A stretch of 64,000 nt of DNA from Entomortierella parvispora (Eukaryota; Mortierellomycota; Mortierellomycetes; Mortierellales; Mortierellaceae): contig OY752141.1 of assembly GCA_963573315.1 (NCBI GenBank), forward strand, positions 2,852,001 to 2,916,000, given 5' to 3'. The position numbers and the translations under genes were made by a program. Below the pieces are notes generated by a model. That model made no database searches. It saw only the letters and a program-made list of their open reading frames with translations, and had not been told where the DNA came from. The first letter of the stretch is position 1. Every line of letters starts with the position of its first letter. Positions 1 to 13,977 of the stretch are shown here, piece after piece.

Positions 1-1878
<1,878 letters not shown>

Positions 1879-2593
1879 TCAGGCGCTCGCGTCTGTCCGT
1901 CGACGTGCTTGAGCTTCTTCCTCGTCCTCAGGGTCATCTTCAAAGGCCCTCGAGTTCACAGCAAGCTCTTCATCGTCGTCCTCCACCCTCTCCTCTTCGT
2001 CATCGTCGTTATAAATCTCTCCGCCCTCTCGCAAAATCTCTTCGTCCAAAGCCTCCCAATCAATTCCTACTGCTCCTTCAAGGTCATCGTCCGACAAAGC
2101 AATGGGTCCACGTGCTCCAGCTCGACCATTCCTGTCCATGCCGCTTCCTCCTCCAGAGAGGCTCTCCTTGAACATTTGCAACTGAATGTTCAGATTCCTT
2201 GGCAAGAGTCTGGACGCCCGACGGAAACAAAACAACAAACCCACTAACGTGCAGACCGTGACTAGTATTGACTACAATCCAAAGAAAAGAAACAAGGCAG
2301 ACAGAAAAGAAGGCAGTAGACATGACATTACAATTAGAGAATGTTGCGTTGGATCCACTTGCAACCACCGAGGGAAGAAAAGTCAAAAAATACATACAAA
2401 GGCCATCCCCGCTGTGGTATCTTCGTCATTTGCAGCGATTTCTGTACACAATAGAGTAGAAAAGAGTGCCGAAGGTCAGAGAACGTGTGTGATAACGCCA
2501 AGCCGACCATAAACTGTTGGCGTTTGAAAACGTCGCAGTGGTTAATGTATTACTTGGAATGGCATCTCCTTCGTATGAACGGACAGTTGGCAT
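1879..2593 (-). CDS. small single-pass membrane protein with acidic cytosolic-type tail
   Basis: Not recognised as a named family. Three exons were reconstructed on the minus strand: 2593-2554, 2441-2398 and 2271-1879. The introns are GTAATA...ACAG and GTATGT...TTGTAG, and phases agree, giving 158 residues. The protein starts MPTVRSYEGDAIPK, followed by a hydrophobic segment at about residues 26-44 (FSILVTVCTLVGLLFCF) ending in an Arg-Arg pair. A tail of over 100 residues follows, rich in Asp and Glu from about residue 80, and the C-terminus carries an RRR patch. There is no signal peptide, so the single segment probably acts as a signal anchor with the acidic tail in the cytosol (positive-inside reading, inference). 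The final exon is the firmest part; the two short upstream exons rest on phase and splice-site agreement only. Confidence 0.65.
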
Positions 2594-2937
2594 GATGGCG
2601 TGTGATGAATGAAGAGGCTGGAATGAGGAGAATATAAGAGGAGAAAGGGAAGGGGGTGAAGGTCAAAGCATGGGAATGGCTCGAGTTTCGAATGCATGCA
2701 CCGTTTGGCCTCTGAGCCCCTTAAAATCGACCAGTTCCATTTTTTGGTCGTTGGCAACGGACAGCGCAGTTCTGTTCATGAACAGACAACAAACAAGATA
2801 TAGTAATGAAAAAGCAACTAAACTGTGTTTATGATGAATGTGGGATTGGGAGGGAGGGAGGGGTAGGCAAGTGGACGGACTCTACTGAAAAGCGTCCCGG
2901 AAGGAAAAAGTTTTGCGTGTGGGATAGACAAGATATT

Positions 2938-4080
2938 TTAGTTGATATCAGCCATAGCTCCAGATTCAGAAGCAACAGACGGGCTGCCCTCGACCTTGGA
3001 TCTGTATTGCTGTTCCTTGGCTGACGAGGGTGCGGGAGCAGTGGGTCCCGAGGGCAAGCCTTCGATTCCGGCCATGATCCTTGCGTGGCTTTCCTCGCGC
3101 ACCATATCCTGGTATCGGTGTTGCTTCGCCACGTCATGAAGTTTGAAGCCGAAAATCCTGGGAACATAGCGATCCGTGCTCTTTGGGGGGACCAATTGAG
3201 GGTAGACCTGGAAGAGCATGTGAGGGAAACTGCATCCGAAATAGGCGCCATCGATCGATGCATGGCGAGTCGACTTTGGGTTGTAAATGTCTTCGCAGCG
3301 GCAGCAGAACAGCTTCACGGATTTGGTGTAAGGGATATCTGAGAGTGCCACAGGCAAAAGAGGGTGGCTGTGACAGAGAACTCGCGGGCAACGTCCAAAA
3401 TCGCACTTTTTGAATTTTTCCAGCTATTGATTGTGAATTTCGTGAAGGGCAGTGTCAAAAAAAAAGGAGGGTCAGAGATATTCCAAGGGGATTGCGGCCC
3501 GAGACAGTCTCGATGCCGATAATTCTAATATCAATAGCATACCATCTTTGTAAGACCATGTGTGGTGATAATGAAGCGAGCATGAATCAAGCCGTAGAGA
3601 TGGCGAGCGGACTTTTCAACAATATCGCGCATCTCTTCATCCAAGGTCTCGTCTAATGAGTAGCGAGGAGCATAGATAGACAGGTGTAAGTAAATCCCTT
3701 TCCATAGAGGCGCAAAGGCCAAGAGAATGACCATGATTTCTCGTCCAGGCAGAAGGCTTTGAGATCCTGCTTTCTTAAATGTCACTCACCAAGGTTGTCT
3801 GTGATCAAATCGAGTGCCTGGGAGTAGTACTGCACTTCGGTGTTCAAGCCTGTCAAGTTGAATCTGTCCAGGATATAGTCCTCGTCAACTTCGCAAAAGT
3901 ATTCATTGCCCTTGGAGCCCAGAAACCAGTCAATCCAGTATTTGGTATAGTCGGAGTCCGACCCACTAGTGTAATCTTCCACTATATATCATGATACAGA
4001 GAAACTAGAGTTAGGGCACGCTTTTGATTTTGGTCACATAAATTTCTATAAACAGTGCAAAGATGCATGCATGACTTACT
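2938..4080 (-). CDS. CKB1: casein kinase II regulatory (beta) subunit
   Basis: Beta subunit of the CK2 tetramer. It dimerises through a zinc ribbon and positions the catalytic alpha subunits and substrates. Coding exons on the minus strand are 4080 (one base), 3981-3790, 3652-3543 and 3423-2938, giving 262 residues. Family hallmarks are [20 protein letters not shown] at the start, the acidic [13 protein letters not shown] stretch, [16 protein letters not shown], and the zinc-binding pairs in [10 protein letters not shown] and LFCCRC. PKSTRH and [14 protein letters not shown] follow, and the last 50 residues or so are a variable tail. Fungal homologues begin with Met directly before this Glu-Asp-Tyr, yet the exon starts TG after a splice acceptor. 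The only fitting start is an A at the preceding donor (GACCA|GTAAGT), so the ATG itself is split by an intron with a CTAAC branch site. Product identity is very secure; the split start is strongly supported but inferred. Confidence 0.95.
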
Positions 4081-4663
4081 GGTCAAAACTGAGCACAAAC
4101 GTCGAAAAAAGATAGAGGGGGGACAGTGAGCGGTGGAGAAAAGGTTAGGAACAGGGTCAACTAATATGAATTGATAGGACGGATGGATGTTGGATGTTCA
4201 ATTGCATTTAGCCTCGTCCATTCGTCCATGCGCCAGCATATTCCTGACTGTATTGTTCCAAGTGTCTGTTGTCGTAGTTGGCGGATAAACTCATCAAGAG
4301 GCGCAACACTTTTTGCACTCTCTTTTCCATGACTTATTCTTCCGAGATGTAGCCAGCATGTGTTGGCGATGGGACGATGGCAAAAGCATGCAGCTACATC
4401 GGGATGGCTCGGGATGGCTCGGTACATACGTTGTGTTGCCAATGGAGGGGAGGATGAGGATGAGGATGCAGGGTTCGGGGGATGACAGCTGAAACGAGAA
4501 CGAGAAAATGAATGCAAAAAACATGAATGTGTGTGTGGCTGCGTGTGTGGGCAATTGTGTGTTCAAAGCCACTGCGGGCTGGATGCCAATTCAAGGAAAA
4601 AAAAGTTCGGATAAGTCGCAGATGTTGGCGGCAACAGAATCATAATTTATTCTAGATTTCCCA
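4081..4663. other. intergenic: CK2-beta promoter and 3' UTR of the Gln-rich gene
   Basis: Lies upstream of the CK2-beta start exon and downstream of the Gln-rich gene stop, both on the minus strand. It contains short direct repeats (GGGATGGCTC twice near 4401-4420, and a GATGAG run near 4450-4470) but no supportable gene. Confidence 0.5.
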
Positions 4664-7154
4664 TCATTCTGACATCTCTGCGTCACTGCCCCATCTGTTA
4701 TTGTCGAGCGCGTTCGAGTCTTTTAGTTTGGAGAACCCATTCCCCTCCGTTTTTCGCCTCTTCACATGGTGTCCCGCAGCCGTCGCATCGGTAGGTCGGC
4801 CTGAGCGATCTAAACGTGGCTTCTTGTGAGGTGGTAGAATGCTGTAGATATCATCAAATTGAGGATCAATTGATCCATCCTCTTCATCGTCTGAAGGGCT
4901 CCAGGCATCCTTAGTTCCTCCACCGCTTTGGCTCGCTCCGAATCCAAGACCACCTGCAGGAGGTCCGAGCCCCGCCTGCGTTCGAAAAAGCCGTCTAAAT
5001 CCGGCAATCCATCGATGTTGTCCGCCTTGGCCACGCGACTGCTCTTTATTTGACCCTGCCGTCGCTGACTGTGTTCCCTCAGGAGCTTGAAGAGAAGAGA
5101 TGCCAAGATCCTGAAATGTTTGAACGAACTGGGATTGTCGCATTGGATCCCGCCCGAGATATACGGCAATGAAACTGTGGATCTCGGAATATTTCTTTCC
5201 AGAGGAGTCACCTCCATTGGCTTGCTCAAATTTTTGACCCGCCATGACTACACATGGCCAATCCGCTAGACTCGATTGTCCAAACCATCTTGCAGACGTT
5301 GGTACTAATGATATGGCCTCCAAGACATTCCCTAGGGTTAACAGTTAGGATTTACAAATAAGTCATCATCACAACCATCTTTTCCCACTCAAGGTTTTGT
5401 ACTGCACCATTCACGCATCTTACCACACGAGAACTCTTCCCAAAGTTTTGCATTCAGTTGTCCAGCCAACCTGACATCATCTAGTAGAACTACTTCGGTA
5501 TCCGTCTCATAGCGTCGTTTGGAGGGCAAAACTGGTACATGCATGAAGCAGCTCTCAATAGGTGCTATGGTAGGTTTGGAGTTGGCATCCTTTGCGTCGG
5601 CTTGCAGAGATATTACCCAGGATTCAATGTCCATGATGTCTGGAAAAGGTATAGATATTGGCGCGCCTAGAACCGATCCATCATAGCATGTTGGATCCAA
5701 TTGGGGGGGTCCTCCGAAAAAACTATAAACACGCTCTAAAACCGCCAGAGGTGCATGGAATCTCCTCTGGTCGGCCATAAGGTGTGCAAACTGGACTGAA
5801 AATGGTTCGTCCTTGATCCCTGGTGTGGATGGACGAGAGTTGGAAGTCGGCGTTGCTGCGGTTCCTTGTGATGGTACATTAAAGTTGGTGGTATTTGCAG
5901 GAACAGTGTTCGCTGCGGGTATAATTGCATTCTTCGAAAGCGGAGGTGTTTGAACGGGGATCGACTGGGAAGGCAACTGACGCATCGACCGCGACGTTGA
6001 TCGTGATTGAGGCACTATTTTATGATGCTGCTGCTGTTGCTGTCGTGGTTGGTGTTGCTGCTGATGTACTTGTTGTTGTTGGTGTTGTTGCTGATGAGTG
6101 TGTTGCTGTTGCTGTACTTGCTGTTTCTGCTGCTGTAATTGGTGTTGTCGTTGTTGTTCTTGATACATAATATGCTGCTGTTGGTGTTGCTGCAGCAGTT
6201 CCAACTGACGATGTTGTTCAGTTCTCCTCAAAATGTCTTGTTCATGTAACAATTGCTGTTGCCGTTGTTCTTGCTCTAGTCTCCGTTGTTCTTGTTGTTG
6301 TTGAAGTTGCAACTGTTGTTGCTGCTGTAATTGTTGCTGCTGCTGCTTCTCCAACTCTGCCGCAGCCTTCAGGTCCCTCTGCCGCTGCAAGTGTTCTGCC
6401 AGTACGCCAAGAACAAAACTCGCCGTCATGTCCTGGATATCCTGTGGTGTCCGTGGCGTTAATTTTTGTTGTCGAGCCCATTCGGTCAAAACCTTTTGCC
6501 AAAGAGCAGGTAGGATTGATTCCCGTTTCAATGCTGTCGTCCTCAGTTCCATCGAGGCATGGTACAGAGCCTTGCAAATATCTTCTGAAATTGGCCGCAC
6601 AGGCATAGAATGTAATTCCTGAAGAATTTCGGCACACCCGATCTGTGATATTGAAAATAATAACAAATAAAATTAGGAATGACCCATGGCAAAAAGGCCG
6701 GGGGGAGGGGGTTTCAGCAGATATTTGAGTTCCACTTACCAAATCAACCCTTCTACTGCTTGCGATGTCCCATGTACGCTTACAAAACTCATTCTCGTTG
6801 GCGCATTTCGGTTCTTGTTTCCATAAACGCCGGAAAAAGATTTCTCGAAAGGCGAGGATACTTTTCTCGAACCGCGACTTTTCTCGTTCTCCAGCTGCTC
6901 GGACCAATTCCCGGTAGTGGTATTTTGGCTTCTTATTCGTGTTTTGGCAAATGAATGAAGGGTCGATCTATGTACAGGAGAGGATCGCTTCTCAGTAAAG
7001 GATTCTTGTAAAATTAAAGTGCTCAGCCCAGCAAGAATGCATTTCCTCATGGTGACAATTGTCAAGGTACCTGTTCCAATATTATCTCAAGCTCCGTCCG
7101 TGGAGGCGCCGTCAAGTCGCTCAGAGTCAAGTAGTCGCTACTAGGCTTCTCCAT
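4664..7154 (-). CDS. glutamine-rich protein, unrecognised, probably nuclear
   Basis: Four exons (7154-7071, 6967-6740, 6642-5403, 5331-4664) give 739 residues with consistent phases. The start is MEKPSSDYLTLSDLTAPPRT. The first 230 residues or so look folded and charged, with repeated aromatic and helical stretches (REIFFRRLWKQEP, then ALWQKVLTEWARQQ). About residues 215-310 are dominated by Gln with interspersed His, as in many transcriptional co-activators. A second conserved-looking segment follows, around VLERVYSFFGGPPQLDPTCY and FPDIMDIESWVISLQ. The C-terminal part is Gly-rich, then acidic, then basic (KKPRLDRSGR, HVKRRKTEG), compatible with a nuclear localisation signal. I cannot assign a family: no KIX, HSA, bromo or SANT signature is visible. 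A role in transcription is inference from composition only. Confidence 0.8.
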
Positions 7155-7281
7155 GTATATTTATATGTTCAAGTCAAGGTTGTGAATTTTGGTTGAAGGA
7201 ATGGAATGTACCGAGTAATGGAGTTCGTTTTGCACTCGCGGTGCGCGCTATCACGTGATGCATTTTACATTTTTTATTTTT

Positions 7282-10200
7282 TCATTGTGTTTGCGCGCGT
7301 GGTTGTGTCCACAGACGAAGGCTCAACAGGGCTGCGATGCCTGCCATAATACCTCCAAATCGAAGCATTACTCCAATCGTGTCAGGACTGCCTGCTGTGG
7401 TATCCAGATCATCGACTGCGCCTTCTTGTTTGCCACGAGGCTCGATCGCGGCAAAGACTACGCTGCTGAGAAAGCTGACCAGGAACTGAGGCAAGACAAT
7501 ATACATGTTGTGAATCCCTAGGAGCGCACCCGCAGTGGAACCTTCAGAGGTTGTGGCTGGTGAATGAGGGACTGTCACCGAATGTGGTCCGTCCACAGAT
7601 GTACTATATCGTGTTCCAAGTCGGTCAGATTCATATAACCGCTGACCATTGGACGACAGACCCTGACTTCCCGTTCGTAGATTACGCCCATCATTTTGGG
7701 ACTTTGGGAGCTGTTGGCGCGAGCGTTTTGGAACCACCCTTCTCCCATTCTCATTTAGGACAGAATATTGTTGTCTTGATTCGCCTTCGCCGCCTTCATT
7801 GTCACTAGCCGTTTCAGAGTCTTTATCGAGACGTGGATTGTCTTTTCCGTGGACGGACCATCCAGGGGTATCAGATGCTCCAAGCTGCGACGAGCTTTCT
7901 ACTGGGGTTGGGGAAGGCGTCGCCACGCGGCTTCTAAATGTATCTGAAACGGCGATTGCTGGTCGGCCGACGTTCATGTTTGAGGATGAGGCGCTCACGA
8001 TCTCCTCCTGACTCGCCCGGGCCTTAATGGGAAGATATCGTCGGCCTGAGGTGGTTTCCTCCATGCCAATCTCCTCGCCTTCATCGTCATCCACCATAAA
8101 GTAACCATCTTTGGAGTACACGATCTCGATAGGGTCCATGACTCCGACATACTGCGATGGGGCACGACTGCGTAGCTGCTCCAGGTGCTGTTCTTCCTGC
8201 ATCTGTTGGGAAATGACTTCGCCCATGATTGAGAATGGAGCCCACATCGACACTGCCCAGGCGACACCGCAGAACGAGAACAGAATGGTTGATCCATACA
8301 AATCATGGACATACAGCGTGCTGATCCAAGAAAACGAGGCGAGCGCGAGAGATATAGTATAAAGTCTCGGTAACGTCAACCCTTTGATCGGCGGCAATGC
8401 CCATGGTGGTACCGTGAATGATCCCCAATTTGACAAACGCCTCTGTCCAATATTGTCCATGCCTCCCATTGTTCTTGAATTCGCGGATGGTCCCGAGTTC
8501 GTGCTTAATTGTGCAGTCGCCGGTGCCACAAAAATCGGCAAGATGATCGATGCCGCCAGAGACACAATCGAGTATACCAGCAAACAAAAGGATCCCGCTC
8601 TCACGGCTGCATCCTGAACGCCTGCACTTGGATCAACACTAGAATCGGAGGGTTTGAGCGCTGTTCCGTCCAGGGATTGTTCCTTGGTGTAAATCTCTGC
8701 GATATAGGTAGAGGAATAGAATAGGAATGGAAACCAACCCATCCAAGCAAAGAATTGAACGTTGCAAAGGTGCTGAATACGCATAGGCAGATGTCGAATG
8801 GCGCTATATATTGATTTAAACCCCAGAGTGAACTCTTGCCAGAATGAATTGGATGCCCTACAGTTGATAGTTCACACACAATGAGCGAGTATTTCAGTAA
8901 AGCTGTTGCGAAGCTGCAACCAATCAGGGTACTACTCTCACCTACTTTGGAGCGTGCACCACCACTTTCTCTGTTACAGTGATGCAAGTCAATCCAACAG
9001 TCGCAATCAAAAAAAGACATGCTACAACACAAAGGCCTTTGATTTGAGTGTCACCAAAGATAGGTGCCTTCGCGGGCAGATCAATGTTGCCCATAAAATA
9101 GCCTAGAATCCCGCCGATTCCCATTAGTCGACTTGCCCATGAGGCTGCCATCTCCTGCTGTGATGACGGCAAGCTATCTACAATCAGTGTCCTACAACTC
9201 GCTTGAACTTCAAATCGGGTTGTCAATGAATGCAAAGATAGAAATATGGGATGGACATGATCATGATACTAAACTTACCACAATTGATAGCAAAATCTAG
9301 AACATAGATCGACCCTACGGCCATAATGATTGTCGCTGTTTCAATCTAGCAGAGGTTGATCACTGAAGAGTTTAGAATCCCTCTGTTCCATGTTTAATGA
9401 GTGAGCCGTGGTGTGGACCCTTACCTTGGAGTAATCGCTTCCCAGAATCGTTGTCGTGATCTCCTTGCACCATCCTAGGCACAAGAATGATATAATGACG
9501 GCAGCAACCCCCACAATCAGAAATGGCCTCCTCCGGCCCAACCGTGAAGAGCATCTATCAGACAGGACACCCACCACAGGCTGCATTACCAATCCTACCA
9601 AAGTATGTTGTACAAAACAAATTAGCACAATGAAGCAGGAGATGAAGTGTAGACTAGACAAAAAATAAAGAGACCAAATTCGGGCCAGCCTACCGGAGAG
9701 GGGTCCTGCCAGCCAGACCAGGGACATGAGCGATTTCGATAAGCCGAGCTGGAGGAGAAACGGGGTGCCATAGGCCATCTCCACAGACCCTGTGCAGCAA
9801 CAAATAAAAAAAAAAAAAAAAAAAAAGCGGTCGCGCCAGAGGCGGAGACCGAAAATGCATTAGCCCAATGATCCTCCCGACAGTTGGGCTCAAATCCACT
9901 TGAGGAGCAATGACATCAGTGACCAGAGGAGCGATGGTCCACACTGTAACTGCATTGCTGCTCTGGACTCTTTCCTCGCTTCTCAAATGCAGCGAGCAGT
10001 CATTGCTCAGGCCTAGATACATGTCACCTACATGTGAATTGAAGACTACAAAAAGCAACATCCCCCTCGAGGACTCAGGTTAGGGATATTTTGTCAAAAA
10101 GTAGCCTGTCTGCGAGCACTGCAGTAGGGATATCACTAGGGTTCATTCTGTGGTTTTAGTATTACCCCATCAGAGCCGTTGTCAGGAGAATAAATCTTAT

Positions 10201-10443
10201 CGTCTTGTTAGGGCCCCAGATACGAGCTCGGCCATGGAGACCAGGTTTTCTTTCGTGGCGAACAGCGGGCGATGGAATGCAGTCAATATCTTCAAGTTGC
10301 TCTCTGTTCCTTTGTGCCTGATCTGGCGACTGCTGGAAATGTGGCATTGACGATGACAATTCTTCGGCATCGGCAAGTAATGTGGACACTGCAACGGTCA
10401 TGTTAGTCGGGTCTGATGAGGTCGAATGGGAATTCCTGCCCAT
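7282..10443 (-). CDS. MFS sugar transporter, SUC/SLC45 (sucrose or alpha-glucoside) type
   Basis: Plasma-membrane proton-coupled glycoside carrier of the sucrose-transporter/SLC45 branch (family knowledge; substrate inferred). Seven exons: 10443-10166, 9962-9943, 9789-9694, 9594-9425, 9345-9279, 9207-8946 and 8803-7282. They total 804 residues, and all phases agree only if the 20-nt second exon is included. Diagnostic stretches are VEMAYGTPFLLQLGLSKSL in TM2, GVLSDRCSSRLGRRRPFLIV in the TM2-3 loop region, VQASCRTLIVDSLP, and CNVQFFAWMGWFPFLFYSS at the start of the second half. The N-terminus is a cytosolic tail of about 80 residues. A long acidic, Ser-rich loop of about 200 residues sits between two late membrane spans, larger than in plant SUTs, and the protein ends with a hydrophobic segment and a short tail. 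The substrate cannot be read from sequence. Confidence 0.9.
9943..9962 (-). other. 20-nt microexon of the sugar transporter gene
   Basis: The exon before it ends in phase 2 (ATG GG|GTAATA) and the exon after begins GG TCT GTG GAG, so a missing piece must be 2 mod 3 in length. The segment flanked by GTCCAG and GTGGAC supplies GAAMQLQ and completes the Trp codon, giving MGAAMQLQWSVEMAYG as expected for the start of this family's core. The acceptor lacks a strong pyrimidine tract and the donor is weak, so direct transcript evidence would be valuable. Confidence 0.65.
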
Positions 10444-10699
10444 GCAACGTCCAGGGTGTGCTGCGCGAGCGAGGGCAAATGCACCAAGGTCGAACTAAAG
10501 AAAGAGGAAAAGGGGAGGGAAGAGTAATGGAAACAAGACACAGGGGGAGCAAAATGAGCGATGCAAGATGGATGGAAGCAGAAGAGAAGGAAGGGGGTTG
10601 GAATGGAAGCAAGGGAGGGCGCAGGCAACATTTTTTTTAGGCCGTTGAAAAGCATGCGTGTGTCCAGGTCGCGTCTGACTTCATTTATTATTCTTGCGT

Positions 10700-13600
10700 C
10701 TACGACTTGGAGTTTCCTCCACCCGCAAGCACCATCAGCTCCTCGAGTCCTGTCGGCATCCAGACCCCAGTGTCTGCCATCTTGACAAATGCAACCTCGT
10801 CTGTCATGTGCACCAGGATACCTCCCGCTGTTCCAGTCGAATTGCCGCCGAGTCGGTACAGCGGCCGTCCTGATCGCTCGTGCGTTTGTTTGGTCAAGAC
10901 AAACAACAGAGAGTTTTGAGTAGCGTAGTCCTGAACAAGGTCCTTGAATGACACAGATTGGACTAGATGCTTTTTGGCCTGCAGGCGGGCGAGTGGATTC
11001 GAGCTAGCACCGTTGCCATTCGCACCACCAGCTTGAGCTTGAGCCTGGGCCAGATCCGCAGGCGGCATGATCTTGAGTCCTGCCATGAATTGATTGATCA
11101 TGTCCAAACCCCTTCTGAAGCCTGTCGATACCGCACTGTCCTGGAGAACCTGAGCAGGGAAAAGGGATTTCCACCACTGGTACCACTGCGATACTTGGTC
11201 CAAATCCGTTGTAGAGGGGTGTGTCAACCAAAGATACAAGACTTGATGCCATTTGGGGAAGAATTCGTTCACCAACAGAGAGCTGAAAGTTGTAGACGGA
11301 AAGAATACGTGCCATGGGAGAACCGCCTGCAATATTTCAATCTTTTGGTCCCGAGGATTGATCTCAAAGTGCTGCAGCCCTTCAACCAATTTCGGCAAAA
11401 CTGATTTCAACAGCAGCAGTTCCATGTCTGATGGATCAAACACGCTGCGCCATGGTTCCAAAACGTGCAAGCCGCTGGGGTCCAACACATTCCATGCTGT
11501 GAGGCCTGAAGCCAATTTCCTCCGTATGTATCCAAACAGCTCCTGTTCTAACCGTGCTTCGCCAATGATGGGGAGCCAAGGGTGGATCCAGGTATGAAGC
11601 ATCAACGAATCGCGCGGGCTCCATTTTTCAACTTCTTTAGAGAGCTTGGGCATGATCAGCTGGGTGATGATGTTGTCATGAATGAATGCCGGCAATAGCG
11701 GTGGTGCCCATGCTTCGAGTAGCTCTATCACTGGATCGCAATCGCGAGGGTTCCAATGATTGTTGATGGCGGACCTGATCTTTGGGAGCCATTGATGATT
11801 AAGAAGGCTCTCATAGGCGGTCATTCTCTCTATTTGCTGGTGTTTACCCCCATATGACGGCATATCATCCCGATTGTCGATCATTCCTTGGTTGTGGTTG
11901 TAAGTGATCCGTGACGTACGAAACAATTTCAACCACTTTCTAAAGGTTCCGGCGCCAAGAGTCGGTTTGGCCAAAACATCCCAGTCTTTGTAAAGCCTCT
12001 TGAAGCTGTCCTGAATAGATGCAATGACAACTTGATCCAGTTCGTAAGTCTGGTACTCTTCAAAATAGAGACCTGAAAACAGATCGAATGGCTCTTGAAA
12101 TGCCTTTTCTAGGAGCTCTTCTTGCATTTCGACGACAATCTCGCCTGTGGTGTCGCTTGACGATTGCCGGATCTCATTTGATATCTGTACACATTGTTCC
12201 GACAGTGCCATGACCTTGAGCAGCCTCTCCAGATTGTCCTCGTCCTGGTCGACTAGCCTCTGGATCCGTGCGCCTTCCTTTTCAAGTACCTGCTGACGAA
12301 CGTGGTCGGTTTTCTGTTTCCGCGCCAAATGTTCCAGGTCTGTGGTCGAGATATCTGCCATTAGCTCCATGTTGTGACGCATCTCTGGGAATCGCTCCTG
12401 TGAAGCTGCAATTGCCGAGCTGATTTGACTAGCAGAGCTCAACTCTCGGACCTAAAAAATAAAAAACAGTTGCATGATCGTAAAACTGTTAGGGAACCAT
12501 TGCCAGCTCATAAATGTCAAGAACAAGAATGTTTACAACAATAGTGTTACCTGCTTGCCAGTCATATCGAAAATCTTTTGAGGTTGCGCTTGGGTCATGG
12601 GCAAATCTCCAGACTCGATCTCCTGTTGAATTTCCGCAGCGGTCTTGTATTCCACTTTGGGCTTCCTCTTTGAGCCTCGAGCACTCGACTTTTTCCACCC
12701 ATCAGACTTGATCTCTTTTTCCTTCTTGTCCGCCTCTCCAGATTTCTTTTTTGCTCTTGTATCCTCTTCGTCCTCCTCTGAATTGACAGCGTAACCTCTC
12801 CTTTTCTCCTCTGCACGATCCTGATCAGTCTTTTCCTTGAATCCTTTGAAACCAATACCCATTTTCACAGGGCGCAGTTTAGTTTGGATAGGCTCTACGA
12901 TACCAACGCCTCCTGCTCCAAGACCGTAACCTTTCTTCCATCCCATTTTTTCCAGCATTTTGAGACCAAATCCGCTTCCTTTAGCCGAGAATGCTCCATA
13001 ATCCTTGGCAACCTTAACTGCTACCACAGCCGGTGTGTCGGGTTTAGGGCTGGAGGTAGATGCTGGTGTAGATGGTCGTGGTGAGGGTGTAGGGCTAATG
13101 TCGTTAAAGCCTGCTCGACTGGCGAACGAGCTAAGAAGGCTGTGCCCTGCGGGTCTACTCCTTGCCTGGTGCCTAGAGCTGCTCCCAGAGGCCGAGGGAG
13201 AGCTGGGTTCTGATGAGAGTCCGAGTCCAGCTCTGATAGAGGCTGCCATGATTTTGTTTGCGGGCGGTGCGGGCGATGAGGGCGCGGATTCTTGGCTCTC
13301 CATTTCCTCAGTCAGACGCATGCTCGGCCCCAGTCCAATGCCTGGCTTTGAGAGAGAAGGCGGTTGTACACGGTCCTCGTAATCATCGATCTCTCGCTGG
13401 CTTTCCCGTTGAAGAGCCCTAAAGGCAGCTTCTCTTTCCCGCCTTGCCTCTTCTTCTTCCTCGTCAGAGTCCTCATCCTCATCTACATCCATATCATCGC
13501 GGTCGCTTGCTGCTTCACTCTCTTGGCTGTTAGCGTCCGAAGGAGAGGATGGGTCCTCGTCTCCATTGCTGCGATTTGGTGATGGTATGGTGGGTCGAGT

Positions 13601-13977
13601 GTTTGCTGAAGAGGAAGCTGCTACAAACTCAAATCCTTCCCGCCTGCGCGCCCTGGAGCGGCCTGCCCCGGATCTACCTGCCGCGCGTTCGTCTTCTGAC
13701 CCTGATTCTAAAAATGATCCATAGATGGCGTCCTCTTTTGTTCGTTTACGTCGTCCACTGTGTGTAGGGTCTAGTATAGCAGAAAGTAAAGTGAGATGTC
13801 AATGGAAGAGTCACGAAGGAGAAGGACAAAGATATAGGGGTGCTTGGGATGTAAGCGAGGCGTACCTCTAAACTGCTCAGCCTCATGGTCGAGATCTCGC
13901 TGGGTGATGCCTCTCTCCTGCGGGGTGTCGTCGTCGGACGAGTAAGAGTCCTCGAGTGCGTGCTTCCTGCGTGGCAT
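10700..13977 (-). CDS. TFIP11/Ntr1-type G-patch splicing factor
   Basis: Partner of the DEAH helicase Prp43 in releasing and disassembling the spliceosome (family knowledge for TFIP11, yeast Ntr1/Spp382). Three exons (13977-13866, 13770-12551, 12451-10700) give 1027 residues with matching phases. The N-terminus is acidic and Ser-rich and includes the conserved RRKRTKEDAIYGSF motif. The G-patch lies at about residues 290-345, with the glycines of GSGFGLKMLEKMGWKKGYGLG clearly visible, and is followed by a Lys-rich linker. The long C-terminal exon is the GCFC/TFIP11 helical region, marked by DWDVLAKPTLGAGTFRKWLK-like, WLPKIRSAINNHWNPRDCDP and SLVDTP-equivalent Trp/Pro stretches. It is longer than the human protein (about 837 residues), mainly through low-complexity N-terminal sequence. 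It starts 323 bases from the divergent CBS/PB1 gene. Confidence 0.93.

Noticed and set aside
5925-6170. Val/Ala-rich plus-strand frame
   Set aside because: Antisense of the CAG-type glutamine tract; no independent support.
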